Shown here: positions 19,877 through 29,500 of the stretch, piece after piece | Position numbering within the stretch: the first letter of the stretch is position 1 | Layout of the letters: each line of letters opens with the position of its first letter | From: Candidatus Saccharimonadota bacterium | GTDB taxonomy: Bacteria > Patescibacteriota > Saccharimonadia > Saccharimonadales > Saccharimonadaceae | Assembly (NCBI GenBank): GCA_028289065.1 | Contig: JAQGHA010000010.1 | Span: forward strand, 62,001-126,000 | Direction: 5' to 3' | Length of the DNA: 64,000 bases | Translations under genes and position numbers: made by a program | Notes under the pieces: generated by a model | Told to the model about the DNA's origin: nothing | Databases searched by the model: none | Seen by the model: only the letters and a program-made list of their open reading frames with translations

Positions 19877-19900
19877 TTTGATTGTCTAGTTGTGGATTGT

Positions 19901-20167
19901 TTATTGGATAGCGCTTGTTTCAGCCTCAATATAATTCGATGTTTCTAGCTGTAAGGATAAAATCCAAAGTTGAACAAAGATAATAAATGAAACGATAATG
20001 ACCCAATAAACAGTTTGGCGAGTGATTTTGAAAGTAGGGAAGGTCGGGTCGTTAGGTGAGACGTGAAATGAACGTACTTTTACCGGCGCTTTCGCTGATG
20101 CTTTATGAATAGGTGCTTTTTTAGTCGTTACAGTCTTTTTAACAGAAGGTTTTTTTACGGTAGCCAT
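19901..20167 (-). CDS. small single-pass membrane protein
   Basis: 88 aa. The N-terminus is Lys/Ala/Pro-rich and very basic (MATVKKPSVKKTVTTKKAP); one membrane segment lies at about residues 53-73 (VYWVIIVSFIIFVQLWIL), with a short acidic tail. GAGGAC precedes the ATG. No family recognised. The position on the opposite strand between rpsJ and rplC is unusual. Confidence 0.7.
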   Translation of the reverse strand: MATVKKPSVKKTVTTKKAPIHKASAKAPVKVRSFHVSPNDPTFPTFKITRQTVYWVIIVSFIIFVQLWILSLQLETSNYIEAETSAIQ

Positions 20168-20264
20168 GTATGTCCTCGAAATAAATCGTTAGATATTAGT
20201 AGAAGTATGCCGATTTTTTAATCTAAACACAAGTAGTTTCTTCATCATGGGGCTTTTAGAGGTG

Positions 20265-20293
20265 TTGACACCAGAGGTGGCATGTGATACAAT
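20265..20293 (+). promoter_or_regulatory. rplC operon promoter
   Basis: Perfect -35 TTGACA (20265-20270), 17-base spacer, -10 TACAAT (20288-20293). Confidence 0.85.
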
Positions 20294-20299
20294 CAGTTG

Positions 20300-20420
20300 G
20301 TAACTTTACTAAAGTAATAACAGACGATTCTTGGTGAATTGGTAAGTCCGGCAGTACATATGTACAAGGCCATAAGGATACTGCTAGCCACCAAGAATTT
20401 TATGTGGGAGAACGAAGAGC
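20300..20420 (+). promoter_or_regulatory. structured leader of the L3-S8 operon
   Basis: A ten-base stem ATTCTTGGTG (20327-20336) with CACCAAGAAT (20389-20398) encloses GCAGTA (20351-20356) paired with TACTGC (20379-20384). In other bacteria the S10-operon leader is bound by L4; here the leader precedes rplC. Autoregulation is inferred. Confidence 0.6.
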
Positions 20421-21062
20421 ATGAAAGCACTTCTCGGTACCAAAATTGGTATGACCCAACTCATCAGCGAAGATGGCAAGGCAGTTCCTGTTACGCTTAT
20501 CAAAGCTGGGCCTGTGACAGTGACTCAAGTAAAAACCGTCGAAACCGACGGTTATAACGCTGTCCAAGTAGGTTTTGAGTTAGGTAAGAACTTGAGCAAG
20601 GCCGTGGCTGGACACCTTAAGGCAGCCGACGTAACTCCGAAGTATATTCGTGAGTTTCGTATTACTGATACGTCAGAAGAACTGACTATTGGTAAAACAT
20701 TCGACGTAACCGAATTCGAACTAGGCGATGTTGTTGACGCAACTGGTACTAGTAAGGGTAAAGGTTTCGCCGGTACTATTAAACGTCACAACTTTGAACG
20801 ACACAAGAAGAGCCACGGTGGTAAGGGAAACGTCCGTAAACCTGGTTCAATTGGTTCAATGTACCCACAAAAAGTCTTTAAGGGTAAGCGAATGGCCGGC
20901 CGTATGGGTCACGACACTGTTACAGTGAAAAACCTTGTTGTTAGCTACATTGATGTAGAAAACAACTTAATCGGCCTTAAAGGCGCTATTCCTGGCCCTA
21001 AGCGTGGACTAATTGTTATCAACGCACTTGCGAAGATACCTGCGAAGAAAGGAAATGCATAA
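20421..21062 (+). CDS. rplC: 50S ribosomal protein L3
   Basis: 213 aa, canonical: starts MKALLGTKIGMTQ, contains KVFKGKRMAGRMGHDTVTVKNL. First gene of a long operon through rpsH. Ends in an ATAATG overlap with rplD. Confidence 0.97.
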   Translation: MKALLGTKIGMTQLISEDGKAVPVTLIKAGPVTVTQVKTVETDGYNAVQVGFELGKNLSKAVAGHLKAADVTPKYIREFRITDTSEELTIGKTFDVTEFELGDVVDATGTSKGKGFAGTIKRHNFERHKKSHGGKGNVRKPGSIGSMYPQKVFKGKRMAGRMGHDTVTVKNLVVSYIDVENNLIGLKGAIPGPKRGLIVINALAKIPAKKGNA

Positions 21063-21682
21063 TGGCTGAAGTTAAAACAACAGCAGCGAAAGCAACAGTA
21101 CTTCCAGAAGAAGTATTTGCAGTAGACGTGAAGAATCACGAACTGTTGAAGTTGGCTTACGATGCATACCTTGCAAACTCACGTCAATCAAGTGCAACTA
21201 CACTTACTCGTGGACTCGTCCGCGGTGGTGGTAAGAAGCCTTGGGCGCAAAAAGGTACTGGTCGTGCACGATTCGGTTCATCACGTAACCCAATTTGGCG
21301 CGGTGGTGGTATCGTATTCGGCCCACTAGGCAACGAAAACTATAGTAAAAGAATCTCTACGCAGTCTAAGCGTCAGGCTACTCGCCAGGCACTTACACTT
21401 GCCAGTAAAGCTAATAAAGTACACGTTCTTGATGTACAGACCACAGGTAAGACTGCTGAAGTAGTTAAATTTATGGCTGACAACAAGTTTAACCGTAAGG
21501 TACTTTTGGTTGTTGAAACCAAAACTCCTGAATTGTTACGTGCTACTAATAACATTCAAAATGTTCTGCTTGTAAGTACAAAATACCTTACGGTATTCCA
21601 CATCCTTAACGCAGACCACATTGTATTGTCAAAAGCTTCAATCCCAACTTTGAAAAGCTGGCTTGTAAAGGAGGAAGTGTAA
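21062..21682 (+). CDS. rplD: 50S ribosomal protein L4
   Basis: 206 aa. The conserved L4 loop LVRGGGKKPWAQKGTGRAR is intact. L4 lines the peptide exit tunnel and often represses its own operon; the structured leader at 20327-20398 is a possible target. Starts on the rplC stop. Confidence 0.97.
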   Translation: MAEVKTTAAKATVLPEEVFAVDVKNHELLKLAYDAYLANSRQSSATTLTRGLVRGGGKKPWAQKGTGRARFGSSRNPIWRGGGIVFGPLGNENYSKRISTQSKRQATRQALTLASKANKVHVLDVQTTGKTAEVVKFMADNKFNRKVLLVVETKTPELLRATNNIQNVLLVSTKYLTVFHILNADHIVLSKASIPTLKSWLVKEEV

Positions 21683-21683
21683 T

Positions 21684-21998
21684 ATGAGTGCTATCCTTGT
21701 TACTCCAGTAACGACAGAAAAAGCATATGGCCAAAGCCAAAAAAACATCTATGTATTTAACGTACCTGTAAAGGCTAACAAAAATGAAATTCTTGCGGCT
21801 ATTGAATCTCAATACGGCGTAAAAATTGCAGCCATCAAAACGTTAATCCAATCTGGTAAATCAGTTCGTTTCTCTCGAGGAAAAAACCGAATTCCAGGTA
21901 CGACAACTCGTTCTGATAGCAAAAAGGCCTATGTAACACTTGCAGCTGGAAGTTCACTAGCAATTTTTGAACAACCTGCACAAGAGGAGACTAAATAA
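21684..21998 (+). CDS. rplW: 50S ribosomal protein L23
   Basis: 104 aa, with the usual VTTEKAY start region and the basic FSRGKNRIPGTTTRSDSKKA loop. Located at the tunnel exit, the docking site for SRP and trigger factor. AAGGAGG precedes the start. Overlaps rplB by one base. Confidence 0.96.
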   Translation: MSAILVTPVTTEKAYGQSQKNIYVFNVPVKANKNEILAAIESQYGVKIAAIKTLIQSGKSVRFSRGKNRIPGTTTRSDSKKAYVTLAAGSSLAIFEQPAQEETK

Positions 21999-22837
21999 TG
22001 GCTATTAAAACCTATAACCCAACTACTCCTGGCCGACGCGGTATGACTACTCAGGACATGAGCGAAGTAACTACTCGCAAACCACTGAAGAGCCTACTAA
22101 AAAGCAAAAAGCAAAACGCTGGTCGTAACAACGCCGGACGTATTACAGTTCGTCACCGTGGTGGAGGTGTTAAACGACACCACCGTCTAATGACTCACAA
22201 CCTAGCACCTGGAACAGTTGCTACGATTGAAGAAATTGAATACGACCCGAACCGTTCTGCCCGTATTGCGCGTATCAAAGACCAAAATGGTTTGTATCAC
22301 TACATCTTAGCCGACACTTCAATGCAAGTTGGTAAAGAAATCCGCAGTGGTGCAGATGCGCCTGTTGAATCAAGTAACCGTATGCCTTTGGCAAACATTC
22401 CAATTGGTTCACAAATTTACGCAATCGAAATCAACCCAGGTAAGGGTGCACAAATGGTGCGTTCAGCTGGTACGAAAGCACAACTTATGGCTAAAGAAGG
22501 TGACTACGCACAAGTGCGTTTGCCATCTGGCGAAGTTCGTAAGATCCGTGTGGAATGTACAGCTGCAATTGGTATCGTTGGTAACGTCCAACACCAAAAC
22601 GTTAAAATCGGTTCTGCCGGTCGTAACCGACGCAAGGGTATTCGCCCTGGTGTTCGTGGTGTTGTTATGAACGCCGCCGATCACCCACATGGTGGTGGTG
22701 ACGGTGGACGTCACGGTACCGGTAAAGCACCACGTACTCCTTGGGGTCAATTGACTCTTGGGTACCGTACTCGTCGTCGTAAAGATGTCGCCGGTGTAAT
22801 CATTAAGTCGCGCCACGACGCGAAGAGGAAGAAGTAA
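21998..22837 (+). CDS. rplB: 50S ribosomal protein L2
   Basis: 279 aa, full length, with [13 protein letters not shown] (the conserved His region near the peptidyl transferase centre) and GYRTRRRKD at the C-terminus. Coupled to its neighbours. Confidence 0.98.
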   Translation: MAIKTYNPTTPGRRGMTTQDMSEVTTRKPLKSLLKSKKQNAGRNNAGRITVRHRGGGVKRHHRLMTHNLAPGTVATIEEIEYDPNRSARIARIKDQNGLYHYILADTSMQVGKEIRSGADAPVESSNRMPLANIPIGSQIYAIEINPGKGAQMVRSAGTKAQLMAKEGDYAQVRLPSGEVRKIRVECTAAIGIVGNVQHQNVKIGSAGRNRRKGIRPGVRGVVMNAADHPHGGGDGGRHGTGKAPRTPWGQLTLGYRTRRRKDVAGVIIKSRHDAKRKK

Positions 22838-22838
22838 T

Positions 22839-23105
22839 ATGAGTCGATCACTGAAAAAAGGTCCTTTCGTAGATTTCAAGCTCGCTAAAAAAGTGGCAGC
22901 GCTTAGTCTCGAAGACCGTACAATTATTAAAACTTGGGCACGCGCCAGTACTATCAGTCCTGAAATGGTTGGTCGTACTATCGCTGTTCACAACGGTAAA
23001 GTACACGTACCAGTTCTCGTTAGCGAGAACATGGTAGGTCACAAGTTAGGCGAATTTAGCCCAACTCGTAAGTTCCGTAAGCACGGTGGAAAGGATAAGA
23101 AATAA
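22839..23105 (+). CDS. rpsS: 30S ribosomal protein S19
   Basis: 88 aa, canonical: [15 protein letters not shown] and [19 protein letters not shown]. Overlaps rplV by one base. Confidence 0.97.
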   Translation: MSRSLKKGPFVDFKLAKKVAALSLEDRTIIKTWARASTISPEMVGRTIAVHNGKVHVPVLVSENMVGHKLGEFSPTRKFRKHGGKDKK

Positions 23106-23533
23106 TGGCTAAACCTGTTATCGTCATCCCTACAGTCCGTGCTTATGCCAAGAACGTTGACCAAGCACCTCGTAAGGTAAGCTTGGTTGCCAGCCTTGTG
23201 CGTAACCGTACAGTAGCTGATGCTATTGTTATCTTGAACCACACGCCAAAGCGTGCTGCTCGTCCGCTTATCAAAGCGATCGAAAGCGCTCAGGCAAACG
23301 CTATTAACAACCATGGATACGACGGTAAAACGTTGACAATCTCAACTCTATCGGTCACTACTGGTACTCGCCTTAAGCGTTTCAAACCAGCAAGCCGTGG
23401 ACGCGCGTTGCCATTCGAGAAAAAGACCTCAAACATCTTGGTTGAAGTATCGGGTGATTTAAAACCTAAGAAAGCCGCTGCTAAAGTTGTTACAACTGAA
23501 GCTGCAGCCGTAGAACCAGAGGAGAAGAAGTAA
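23105..23533 (+). CDS. rplV: 50S ribosomal protein L22
   Basis: 142 aa. The core ends near residue 120; a C-terminal low-complexity tail (KPKKAAAKVVTTEAAAVEPE) is added. Similar tails occur on S5 and L17 in this window. Overlaps rpsC by one base. Confidence 0.97.
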   Translation: MAKPVIVIPTVRAYAKNVDQAPRKVSLVASLVRNRTVADAIVILNHTPKRAARPLIKAIESAQANAINNHGYDGKTLTISTLSVTTGTRLKRFKPASRGRALPFEKKTSNILVEVSGDLKPKKAAAKVVTTEAAAVEPEEKK

Positions 23534-24165
23534 TGGGACAGAAAGTTAATCCAATCAGTTTCCGCCTCCAGATCCACAAGAACTGGGACTCACGCTGGTT
23601 TGCACCAAAGAAAGACTTCGCACGTTTGTTGATTGAAGACATTAAAATTCGCGAAAACGTTGAAAAGCGTTTCGAGAGTCGTCCAACTATCGCTCGTGTT
23701 GAAATCGAACGTTCAGCTAACCTAGTAACTGTAACAATCCACACAGCAAAAGCTGGTGTTGTTATTGGTCGTGGTGGTGCTGGCGTTACCGAACTTAAAG
23801 CTGACCTCGAAAAGATCGCCAGCTTGCCAGTTCGAATTAACATTGAAGAAGTAAAACGCCCTGACTTATCTGCTAAGTTAGTAGCTGAAAACATCGCTCA
23901 TCAACTTGAACGACGTTCAAACTTCCGCCGTGCAACTAAAATGGCTGCTCAAAACACCATGGCTGCCGGCGCAAAGGGTGTGCGTATCCAAGTTTCTGGT
24001 CGTTTGAATAACGCTGAAATGGCTCGCCGCGAAAAAGTAAGCGAAGGCTCAGTGCCTTTGCACACACTTCGTGCTGACATTGACTTCCACACTGCGCGTG
24101 CCGCCCTTCCAGGTGCTGGTATCGTTGGTGTTAAGGTTTGGATTTACAAGGGCGAAAGGGTTTAA
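23533..24165 (+). CDS. rpsC: 30S ribosomal protein S3
   Basis: 210 aa. [20 protein letters not shown] start, KH-domain segment [19 protein letters not shown], and the usual end [10 protein letters not shown]. No C-terminal extension. Confidence 0.97.
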   Translation: MGQKVNPISFRLQIHKNWDSRWFAPKKDFARLLIEDIKIRENVEKRFESRPTIARVEIERSANLVTVTIHTAKAGVVIGRGGAGVTELKADLEKIASLPVRINIEEVKRPDLSAKLVAENIAHQLERRSNFRRATKMAAQNTMAAGAKGVRIQVSGRLNNAEMARREKVSEGSVPLHTLRADIDFHTARAALPGAGIVGVKVWIYKGERV

Positions 24166-24169
24166 TAGT

Positions 24170-24583
24170 ATGTTATTACCTAAAAAAATGAAGTACCGAA
24201 AAGTACGCAAAGGCAAAAACGAAGGTAACGCAACTCGCGGTAACTACGTAGCTTTTGGTGACTACGGTCTTCAATCACAAGACAACAACGATATTACCTC
24301 GCGTCAAATCGAAGCATCACGTCAAGCGATGACTCGTCACATTAAACGTGGTGGTAAAATCTGGATTCGTATCTTCCCGCACACTCCACGTACTCGTAAA
24401 CCACAGGACGTGAAAATGGGTAGCGGTAAAGGTAACCCTGAATTCTACGTAGCGAAGGTGAAAGCCGGAACTGTCCTCTTCGAAATGAAGGGTGTAGATG
24501 AATCTGTAGCCCGAGAAGCTATGCGACTTGCTGCTCACAAACTTCCAGTGAAAACTAAATTCATTATGAAGGAGCAACAATAA
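24170..24583 (+). CDS. rplP: 50S ribosomal protein L16
   Basis: 137 aa from ATG 24170 ([16 protein letters not shown]); longer in-frame starts lie inside rpsC. Contains [18 protein letters not shown]. Overlaps rpmC by one base. Confidence 0.96.
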   Translation: MLLPKKMKYRKVRKGKNEGNATRGNYVAFGDYGLQSQDNNDITSRQIEASRQAMTRHIKRGGKIWIRIFPHTPRTRKPQDVKMGSGKGNPEFYVAKVKAGTVLFEMKGVDESVAREAMRLAAHKLPVKTKFIMKEQQ

Positions 24584-24846
24584 TGGCTGATAAAACTACT
24601 AAAGCTCCAGCTGTTAAGTCTGTCAAAAAGACTAAAGAAGCTACCGAAGTAAAAACTGTGGCTCAACTAGAAAATGATCTTACAACATTGGTCGCTGAGA
24701 ACCTAGAGTCTCGCCGAAGTCACCGTATGGGTGAATTGGTGAACCCACACGTTCTTACCGTTCAACGTAAGAACATTGCCCGTATGCACACTGCAATCGC
24801 AGCGGCATACCGAAATGAAGCGTCATCATTAAAGGAGGAAAAATAA
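24583..24846 (+). CDS. rpmC: 50S ribosomal protein L29
   Basis: 87 aa, longer than the usual 60-70 because of an N-terminal Lys/Ala/Thr-rich extension ([20 protein letters not shown]). The core, with QRKNIARMHTAI (usual RRxIARxxT), is intact. L29 borders the tunnel exit. Confidence 0.93.
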   Translation: MADKTTKAPAVKSVKKTKEATEVKTVAQLENDLTTLVAENLESRRSHRMGELVNPHVLTVQRKNIARMHTAIAAAYRNEASSLKEEK

Positions 24847-24847
24847 T

Positions 24848-25123
24848 ATGGCAAAATCACTGACCGGAATTGTTACCTCTGATAAGGCTGACAAAACCAT
24901 TACTATCACTGTTTCAAGTCGTGAGACACACCCTATTTATGGCAAGCAGTACACTGTAAGTCGTAAATATACTGCTCACGACGAAAGTAACGAAGCTCAC
25001 ATTGGTGACAAAGTTACTATTGTTGAAACTCGTCCAATTTCTAAGAACAAAGCATTCAAGCTTGTTAGCGTAAACGAACGTGCACATGGCTCAATTGAGC
25101 TGATTGCAGAGGAGACTGCGTAA
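24848..25123 (+). CDS. rpsQ: 30S ribosomal protein S17
   Basis: 91 aa, with [16 protein letters not shown] and the [21 protein letters not shown] signature. AAAGGAGG precedes the start. Overlaps rplN by one base. Confidence 0.96.
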   Translation: MAKSLTGIVTSDKADKTITITVSSRETHPIYGKQYTVSRKYTAHDESNEAHIGDKVTIVETRPISKNKAFKLVSVNERAHGSIELIAEETA

Positions 25124-25491
25124 TGATACAACAAGAATCTCGACTTAAGGTCACTGACAACAGTGGTGCAAAGGAAATCCTTTGTATCCGTGTTCTTGGT
25201 GGTACCGGCCGTCGTTACGCTCACGTAGGTGACGTAATTGTGGCAACCGTAAAAGACGCTAACCCAACTGGAACCGTCAAAAAGAAATCTGTCATTAAGG
25301 CTGTAGTTGTTCGTACTAAGAACACTATCAAGCGTAAAGATGGCAGCACAATCAGCTTTGACGACAACGCTGCGGTTATTATTAACGACGACAAGACTCC
25401 TAAGGGTACTCGTGTATTCGGCCCAGTGCCACGTGAACTACGTGACATGGGTTACGCGAAGATCATTAGCCTTGCACCGGAGGTACTATAA
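25123..25491 (+). CDS. rplN: 50S ribosomal protein L14
   Basis: 122 aa, canonical length. [19 protein letters not shown] start and [13 protein letters not shown] signature. Confidence 0.98.
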   Translation: MIQQESRLKVTDNSGAKEILCIRVLGGTGRRYAHVGDVIVATVKDANPTGTVKKKSVIKAVVVRTKNTIKRKDGSTISFDDNAAVIINDDKTPKGTRVFGPVPRELRDMGYAKIISLAPEVL

Positions 25492-25820
25492 TGTCTGTAG
25501 TTAAACGAATCCGAACTGGGGATACTGTAAAAGTCATTAGTGGTGTTAACAAGGGTACAACCGCTAAAGTTCTTAGTGTTGATACTAAGAAAAACGCTGT
25601 AGTTCTTGAAGGCATTGGCCAAAAGCACCGTCACCTTAAGCCTTCACAGCTTAACCCACGTGGCGGCAGCAAAGATGTTCACACTCCAACTCCACTTCAC
25701 AAAGTTGCGTTGGTGATTGATGAAAAAAGCGGCACTACCAGCCGTGTGGGATATGTAAAAAATGCTGACGGTAACACTACCCGTGTTGCTCGCCAAGCTA
25801 ATAGTAAGGAGATCAAATAA
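25491..25820 (+). CDS. rplX: 50S ribosomal protein L24
   Basis: 109 aa with the KOW motif IRTGDTVKVISGVNKGTTAKV. Coupled to rplN and rplE. Confidence 0.96.
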   Translation: MSVVKRIRTGDTVKVISGVNKGTTAKVLSVDTKKNAVVLEGIGQKHRHLKPSQLNPRGGSKDVHTPTPLHKVALVIDEKSGTTSRVGYVKNADGNTTRVARQANSKEIK

Positions 25821-26404
25821 TGGTTGCAAAAGCTACTATTGTTACCGCTCCTCGCCTGAAAGCCTTGTACAACACTACTGTTGTTAAGGAACTTCAAGCC
25901 GAACTCGGTCTTTCTAATGTAAACGAAGTACCAAAGCTTGAAAAAATTATCATCAGCGCGGGAATCGGTAAAAACAAAGATGACAAGCACCACTATGAAG
26001 TGGTTCGCAACACCATCGTCAAAGTAACTGGTCAAGCACCGGTTGACCGTATGGCTAAGAAATCTATTGCTGGTTTCAAAATCCGTGCTGGTATGAACCG
26101 TGTAGGAATTAGCGTAACGCTTCGTGGAAACCGTATGTACGAATTCCTCGACCGTCTTGTAAACGTTGTCTTGCCTCGTGTCCGTGACTTTCACGGTGTG
26201 GGCGCAAAGGGCTTCGACCAAGGTGGAAACTACAACCTCGGTATTACTGACCAGTCGGTTTTCCCAGAACTTACGTTCGAAGAAACCCAACACATCCACG
26301 GTCTACAAGTAACATTCGTCATTAAAGGTGGTAGTAAAGAATCAAGCCGTGCATTGCTAGAGAAATTTGGCATGCCGTTTGAAAAAGAAGGAGGCATTCG
26401 CTAA
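25820..26404 (+). CDS. rplE: 50S ribosomal protein L5
   Basis: 194 aa; 5S rRNA-binding protein of the central protuberance. [14 protein letters not shown] (canonical KIVVNMGVGEA-type region) and [22 protein letters not shown] are recognisable. Overlaps rpsN by one base. Confidence 0.97.
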   Translation: MVAKATIVTAPRLKALYNTTVVKELQAELGLSNVNEVPKLEKIIISAGIGKNKDDKHHYEVVRNTIVKVTGQAPVDRMAKKSIAGFKIRAGMNRVGISVTLRGNRMYEFLDRLVNVVLPRVRDFHGVGAKGFDQGGNYNLGITDQSVFPELTFEETQHIHGLQVTFVIKGGSKESSRALLEKFGMPFEKEGGIR

Positions 26405-26673
26405 TGGCTAAAGTATCAGCAGTCGCTCGCGACGAAAAACGCAAGAAAATGATTCTGAAGTACGCCGCAAAGCGTGCCGAACTCAAAGAACTTGGTGACC
26501 TTGAAGGGCTGGCTAAATTGCCACTTAACAGTTCCCCAACACGCTGGAAGAACCGTGATGCACTTCACGGCCGCCCACGTGGGTATATGCGTCGATTTGG
26601 CCTAAGCCGAATTAACTTCCGTGAAAAAGCATCCAAGGGGCAAATCCCTGGTATTACTAAGAGTAGTTGGTAG
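26404..26673 (+). CDS. rpsN: 30S ribosomal protein S14, zinc-free form
   Basis: 89 aa, the long Cys-less (C-minus) type: no CxxC pairs. [27 protein letters not shown] is the family signature. Many small genomes carry the short zinc-binding S14; here only the metal-free form is in the operon. Confidence 0.96.
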   Translation: MAKVSAVARDEKRKKMILKYAAKRAELKELGDLEGLAKLPLNSSPTRWKNRDALHGRPRGYMRRFGLSRINFREKASKGQIPGITKSSW

Positions 26674-26687
26674 GAAAGGAAACGAAT

Positions 26688-27089
26688 ATGTCATTACAAT
26701 CAACTGACCCAATCGCTGACCTACTGACTCGCATCCGTAATGCAGTCATGGTTGGCAAGAACGAAATCACTGTTCCTTCAAGCAATATTAAAGTTACCGT
26801 CGCAAAACAGCTTAAAAAAGCTGGCTACGTAACTGGCGTAAAAGTTGAAGCAGCAAAACCTCGCGATATTCTTATCGTAACGATTAACAACCCTGGTGAG
26901 AACACTACCATTAACGAAATCAAGCGCCTTTCTAAGCCTGGACGCCGTGTGTACGTAAGTGCCGACGACATTCCAAAGGTAAAGAGCGGTCGTGGAATCG
27001 TTTTGATCAGTACCTCTAAAGGTGTTATCACCGGTTCAGAAGCTAAAAAGCAACGCCTCGGCGGTGAACTTTTACTTCAAGTATTCTAA
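26688..27089 (+). CDS. rpsH: 30S ribosomal protein S8
   Basis: 133 aa from ATG 26688 (MSLQSTDPIADLLTRIRNA), preceded by AGGAAAGGA; the earlier GTG-type start overlaps rpsN. C-terminal STSKGVITGSEAKKQRLGGELL signature is intact. Last gene of this operon: a terminator follows, so the usual S8-L6 linkage is broken. Confidence 0.97.
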   Translation: MSLQSTDPIADLLTRIRNAVMVGKNEITVPSSNIKVTVAKQLKKAGYVTGVKVEAAKPRDILIVTINNPGENTTINEIKRLSKPGRRVYVSADDIPKVKSGRGIVLISTSKGVITGSEAKKQRLGGELLLQVF

Positions 27090-27106
27090 GAGTACTGAAC
27101 TATATA

Positions 27107-27135
27107 AAAAGAACCTCATTGCGAGGTTCTTTTTA
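27107..27135 (+). terminator. rpsH terminator
   Basis: AAGAACCTC pairs with GAGGTTCTT around ATTGC, followed by TTTAT. Confidence 0.9.
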
Positions 27136-27156
27136 TATGTATGAGACAATAATAAT

Positions 27157-27774
27157 ATGAATTATCCGCAAATAAGATTTCAATCCTCATTCCTGCTTAT
27201 AGATGCGATCTATAATGATATCGAGTCTGCTTATATGCCGCCTCAGGCAAAGACGGACGAACGCAATAAATTGAGCCGTGAAGCTATTAACGAGAAACTA
27301 GAAGAATTTGAGAAAGCCTGGCGACCCTATGAAGAGAGGTTGATCAAAGGCATGTGCGAGCTTCTCAATCTGGAGTTCCGACAGAATGTCATCGATATCT
27401 ATGCAGCCCCCTTCACTCATTCATTTTCATTTCCAATGTTTATTGCAACGAAGTATGAACCTGATCGAGCTATCGAAGTCATTACGCACGAACTATTACA
27501 TTGTTTACTGTATGACAATTCGTCGCACAAGTTTGACTTTGCAGTACAAAACGAGAAATGGCGCCAGCTATTTAGTGATGTAGATGATGGAATTGCATTG
27601 ATTCACGTACCTGTTCATGCTGTATTGCAGGCACTTTTTGACGATATTATAGGTGAACCTGAGCGAACCAAGCGTGATAAAGAGATGTGTGGAAAGTGGC
27701 CATCATATAACTCCGCGTGGGAGTATGTTGAGAAGCATGGATATAAAGAAATTATTGAGCAGATCAAAATATAG
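27157..27774 (+). CDS. zincin-like putative metallopeptidase
   Basis: 205 aa. ITHELLHCLLYD (about residues 110-121) fits the HExxH zinc-hydrolase motif, followed by another His (NSSH). No signal peptide or membrane segment, so a cytoplasmic enzyme. Third ligand and substrate unknown. It sits between the rpsH terminator and the rplF promoter, a place where spc operons normally have no gene. Possible leaderless start: GACAAT (27145-27150) ends six bases before the ATG. Confidence 0.7.
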   Translation: MNYPQIRFQSSFLLIDAIYNDIESAYMPPQAKTDERNKLSREAINEKLEEFEKAWRPYEERLIKGMCELLNLEFRQNVIDIYAAPFTHSFSFPMFIATKYEPDRAIEVITHELLHCLLYDNSSHKFDFAVQNEKWRQLFSDVDDGIALIHVPVHAVLQALFDDIIGEPERTKRDKEMCGKWPSYNSAWEYVEKHGYKEIIEQIKI

Positions 27775-27832
27775 ACATGGCTGGAGGTAGAGGGATCGAA
27801 CTAGCAACACGAGGTTTAAGGGGATGAGAATC

Positions 27833-27861
27833 TTGCTATTAACACTGTAATATGCTAATAT
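27833..27861 (+). promoter_or_regulatory. rplF operon promoter
   Basis: -35 TTGCTA (27833-27838), 17-base spacer, extended -10 TGC-TAATAT (27856-27861). Confidence 0.7.
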
Positions 27862-27867
27862 TATCTA

Positions 27868-27985
27868 GATATAAATTTGCGAGTGAAATCTGTAGAGATT
27901 TTGCGCTCACCATTACTATTCGTAATGTGAAAGCACAAAAAATTTTACTTTTACTTCACTCGTGCCATAAAGAATGGAATAAATC
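27868..27985 (+). promoter_or_regulatory. structured leader of the L6-L15 operon
   Basis: CGAGTGAA (27880-27887) pairs with TTCACTCG (27955-27962), enclosing the hairpins AAATCT/AGATTT and ATTAC/GTAAT. Third structured leader before a ribosomal operon in this window. Ligand unknown. Confidence 0.55.
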
Positions 27986-28519
27986 ATGAGTCGAATCGGA
28001 AAACTACCAATTCAAATTCCCTCAGGCGTGACAATCACGGTCGACACTGATGTTCTTACTGTAGTTGGTCCTAAAGGCCAACTCGTAGTACCTCACCTGT
28101 CTGACGTAACTGTCGCCCTGGAAGATGGCTTTGCCATCACAACCCGTAACAACGAAGAGCGTATTGCTAAAGCCCAACACGGTTTGCAACGAGCCCTCCT
28201 ATTTAACGCCGTCGTAGGTGTAACTGAAGCTTTCGAAAAAAAGCTAGAAGTAAATGGAGTTGGTTTCCGCGTAACTGGTGGCGGTAACGTTATCGATATG
28301 GCCCTAGGGTTCTCTCACCCAGTAAAATACACTGCACGTCCAGGTATTGAACTAGAAGTTAACAAAATGGAAATCACTGTAAAGGGTATCGACAAGCAAC
28401 TTGTTGGCCAAACTGCAGCTGAAATTCGTTCACTTAAGAAACCTGAACCGTACAAGGGTAAAGGTATTAAATACGCTGATGAAGTTCTGCTTCGAAAAGC
28501 AGGAAAGGCTGGTAAGTAA
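27986..28519 (+). CDS. rplF: 50S ribosomal protein L6
   Basis: 177 aa, canonical: MSRIGKLPIQIPSGV start and KPEPYKGKGIKYADE near the C-terminus. First gene of the L6-L18-S5-L15 unit. Confidence 0.98.
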   Translation: MSRIGKLPIQIPSGVTITVDTDVLTVVGPKGQLVVPHLSDVTVALEDGFAITTRNNEERIAKAQHGLQRALLFNAVVGVTEAFEKKLEVNGVGFRVTGGGNVIDMALGFSHPVKYTARPGIELEVNKMEITVKGIDKQLVGQTAAEIRSLKKPEPYKGKGIKYADEVLLRKAGKAGK

Positions 28520-28521
28520 TA

Positions 28522-28875
28522 ATGACTGCTCTTGAAAAGAAAGTTCTTAACCGTACACTTCGTGCCGCACGTGTTCGTGCAAAAGTTACCGGTACTACTG
28601 AACGACCTCGCTTGACAGTAACAATTAGCAACAAGCACGTAAGCGCTCAAGTAATTGATGACTCTAAGCAACACACCGTAGTTGCTGCAACCACTATTGG
28701 TACTAAACAAACTGGTAGCCTTGCAGAGCAAGCTGAATTTGTAGGTAGCGAAATTGGTAAAAAAGCACTTAAAGCTAAAGTAACAACTGTTGTATTCGAC
28801 CGTAACGGCCGTCAATATGCTAAACGACTTGCTGCTCTTGCCGATGCTGCTCGTAAGGAAGGACTGGTTTTCTAA
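28522..28875 (+). CDS. rplR: 50S ribosomal protein L18
   Basis: 117 aa; 5S rRNA-binding. TERPRLTVTISNKHVSAQVID and VVFDRNGRQYAKRLAALADAARKEGL are standard. Confidence 0.97.
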   Translation: MTALEKKVLNRTLRAARVRAKVTGTTERPRLTVTISNKHVSAQVIDDSKQHTVVAATTIGTKQTGSLAEQAEFVGSEIGKKALKAKVTTVVFDRNGRQYAKRLAALADAARKEGLVF

Positions 28876-28876
28876 T

Positions 28877-29500
28877 ATGGCTGATCAACGAAATAACTCA
28901 CGCGGAAACAACAACCGCCGCGACCAAGCTCCTCAAGAACCTAAACAATTCGAAGAACTTGTTATCAACATCGACCGTGTGTCACGTGTTGTAAAGGGTG
29001 GACGACGTTTCCGATTCAAGGCTCTTGTGGTCGTGGGTGACCGCAAAACAAAAGTTGGTGTTGGTGTTGCTAAGGGTGCTGACGTACAAGCAGCTGTAGC
29101 AAAAGCGACTGACATTGCTAAAAAGAACCTGATTATCATTCCAATCATTAACGAAACTATTCCTCATGATGTTGAACTTAAGTTCAGTGGTGCACGTGTG
29201 CTTCTAAAGCCTGCTGCCCCTGGTACTGGTATCATCGCCGGTGGTGTTGTTCGTTCAATCATTGGTGTAACTGGTATTCGTAACCTTCTTTCAAAATCTT
29301 TGAACTCTACAAACAAGGTAAATATTGCCTACGCAACTGTAGCTGCGCTAGACTCATTGGTTGCTAAAGAAGACTGGCTCACGAACGCAGCCCCAAAAAA
29401 GAAAGCTAAAGCTGTCATAACTGATGCTGAGGCTGTTGAAGAAGCGCCAGTTGCTAAGCCTGCTGTGAAAGCAAAAGCTGCTGCAAAGGAGACTAAATAA
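28877..29500 (+). CDS. rpsE: 30S ribosomal protein S5
   Basis: 207 aa from ATG 28877 (MADQRNNSRGNNNRRD); the upstream in-frame start lies in rplR. Core signature VVKGGRRFRFKALVVVGD is present. The C-terminus carries a 35-40 residue Lys/Ala/Pro/Val tail ending AAAKETK. Followed directly by rplO with no rpmD (L30), a hallmark of the CPR. Confidence 0.97.
   Translation: MADQRNNSRGNNNRRDQAPQEPKQFEELVINIDRVSRVVKGGRRFRFKALVVVGDRKTKVGVGVAKGADVQAAVAKATDIAKKNLIIIPIINETIPHDVELKFSGARVLLKPAAPGTGIIAGGVVRSIIGVTGIRNLLSKSLNSTNKVNIAYATVAALDSLVAKEDWLTNAAPKKKAKAVITDAEAVEEAPVAKPAVKAKAAAKETK

Noticed and set aside
27779..27840. tRNA-like text (GGTAGAGGGATCGAACTAGC) before the rplF promoter
   Set aside because: Resembles the T-arm end of a minus-strand tRNA, but the stem does not pair and no cloverleaf or anticodon arm can be drawn; at most a remnant.
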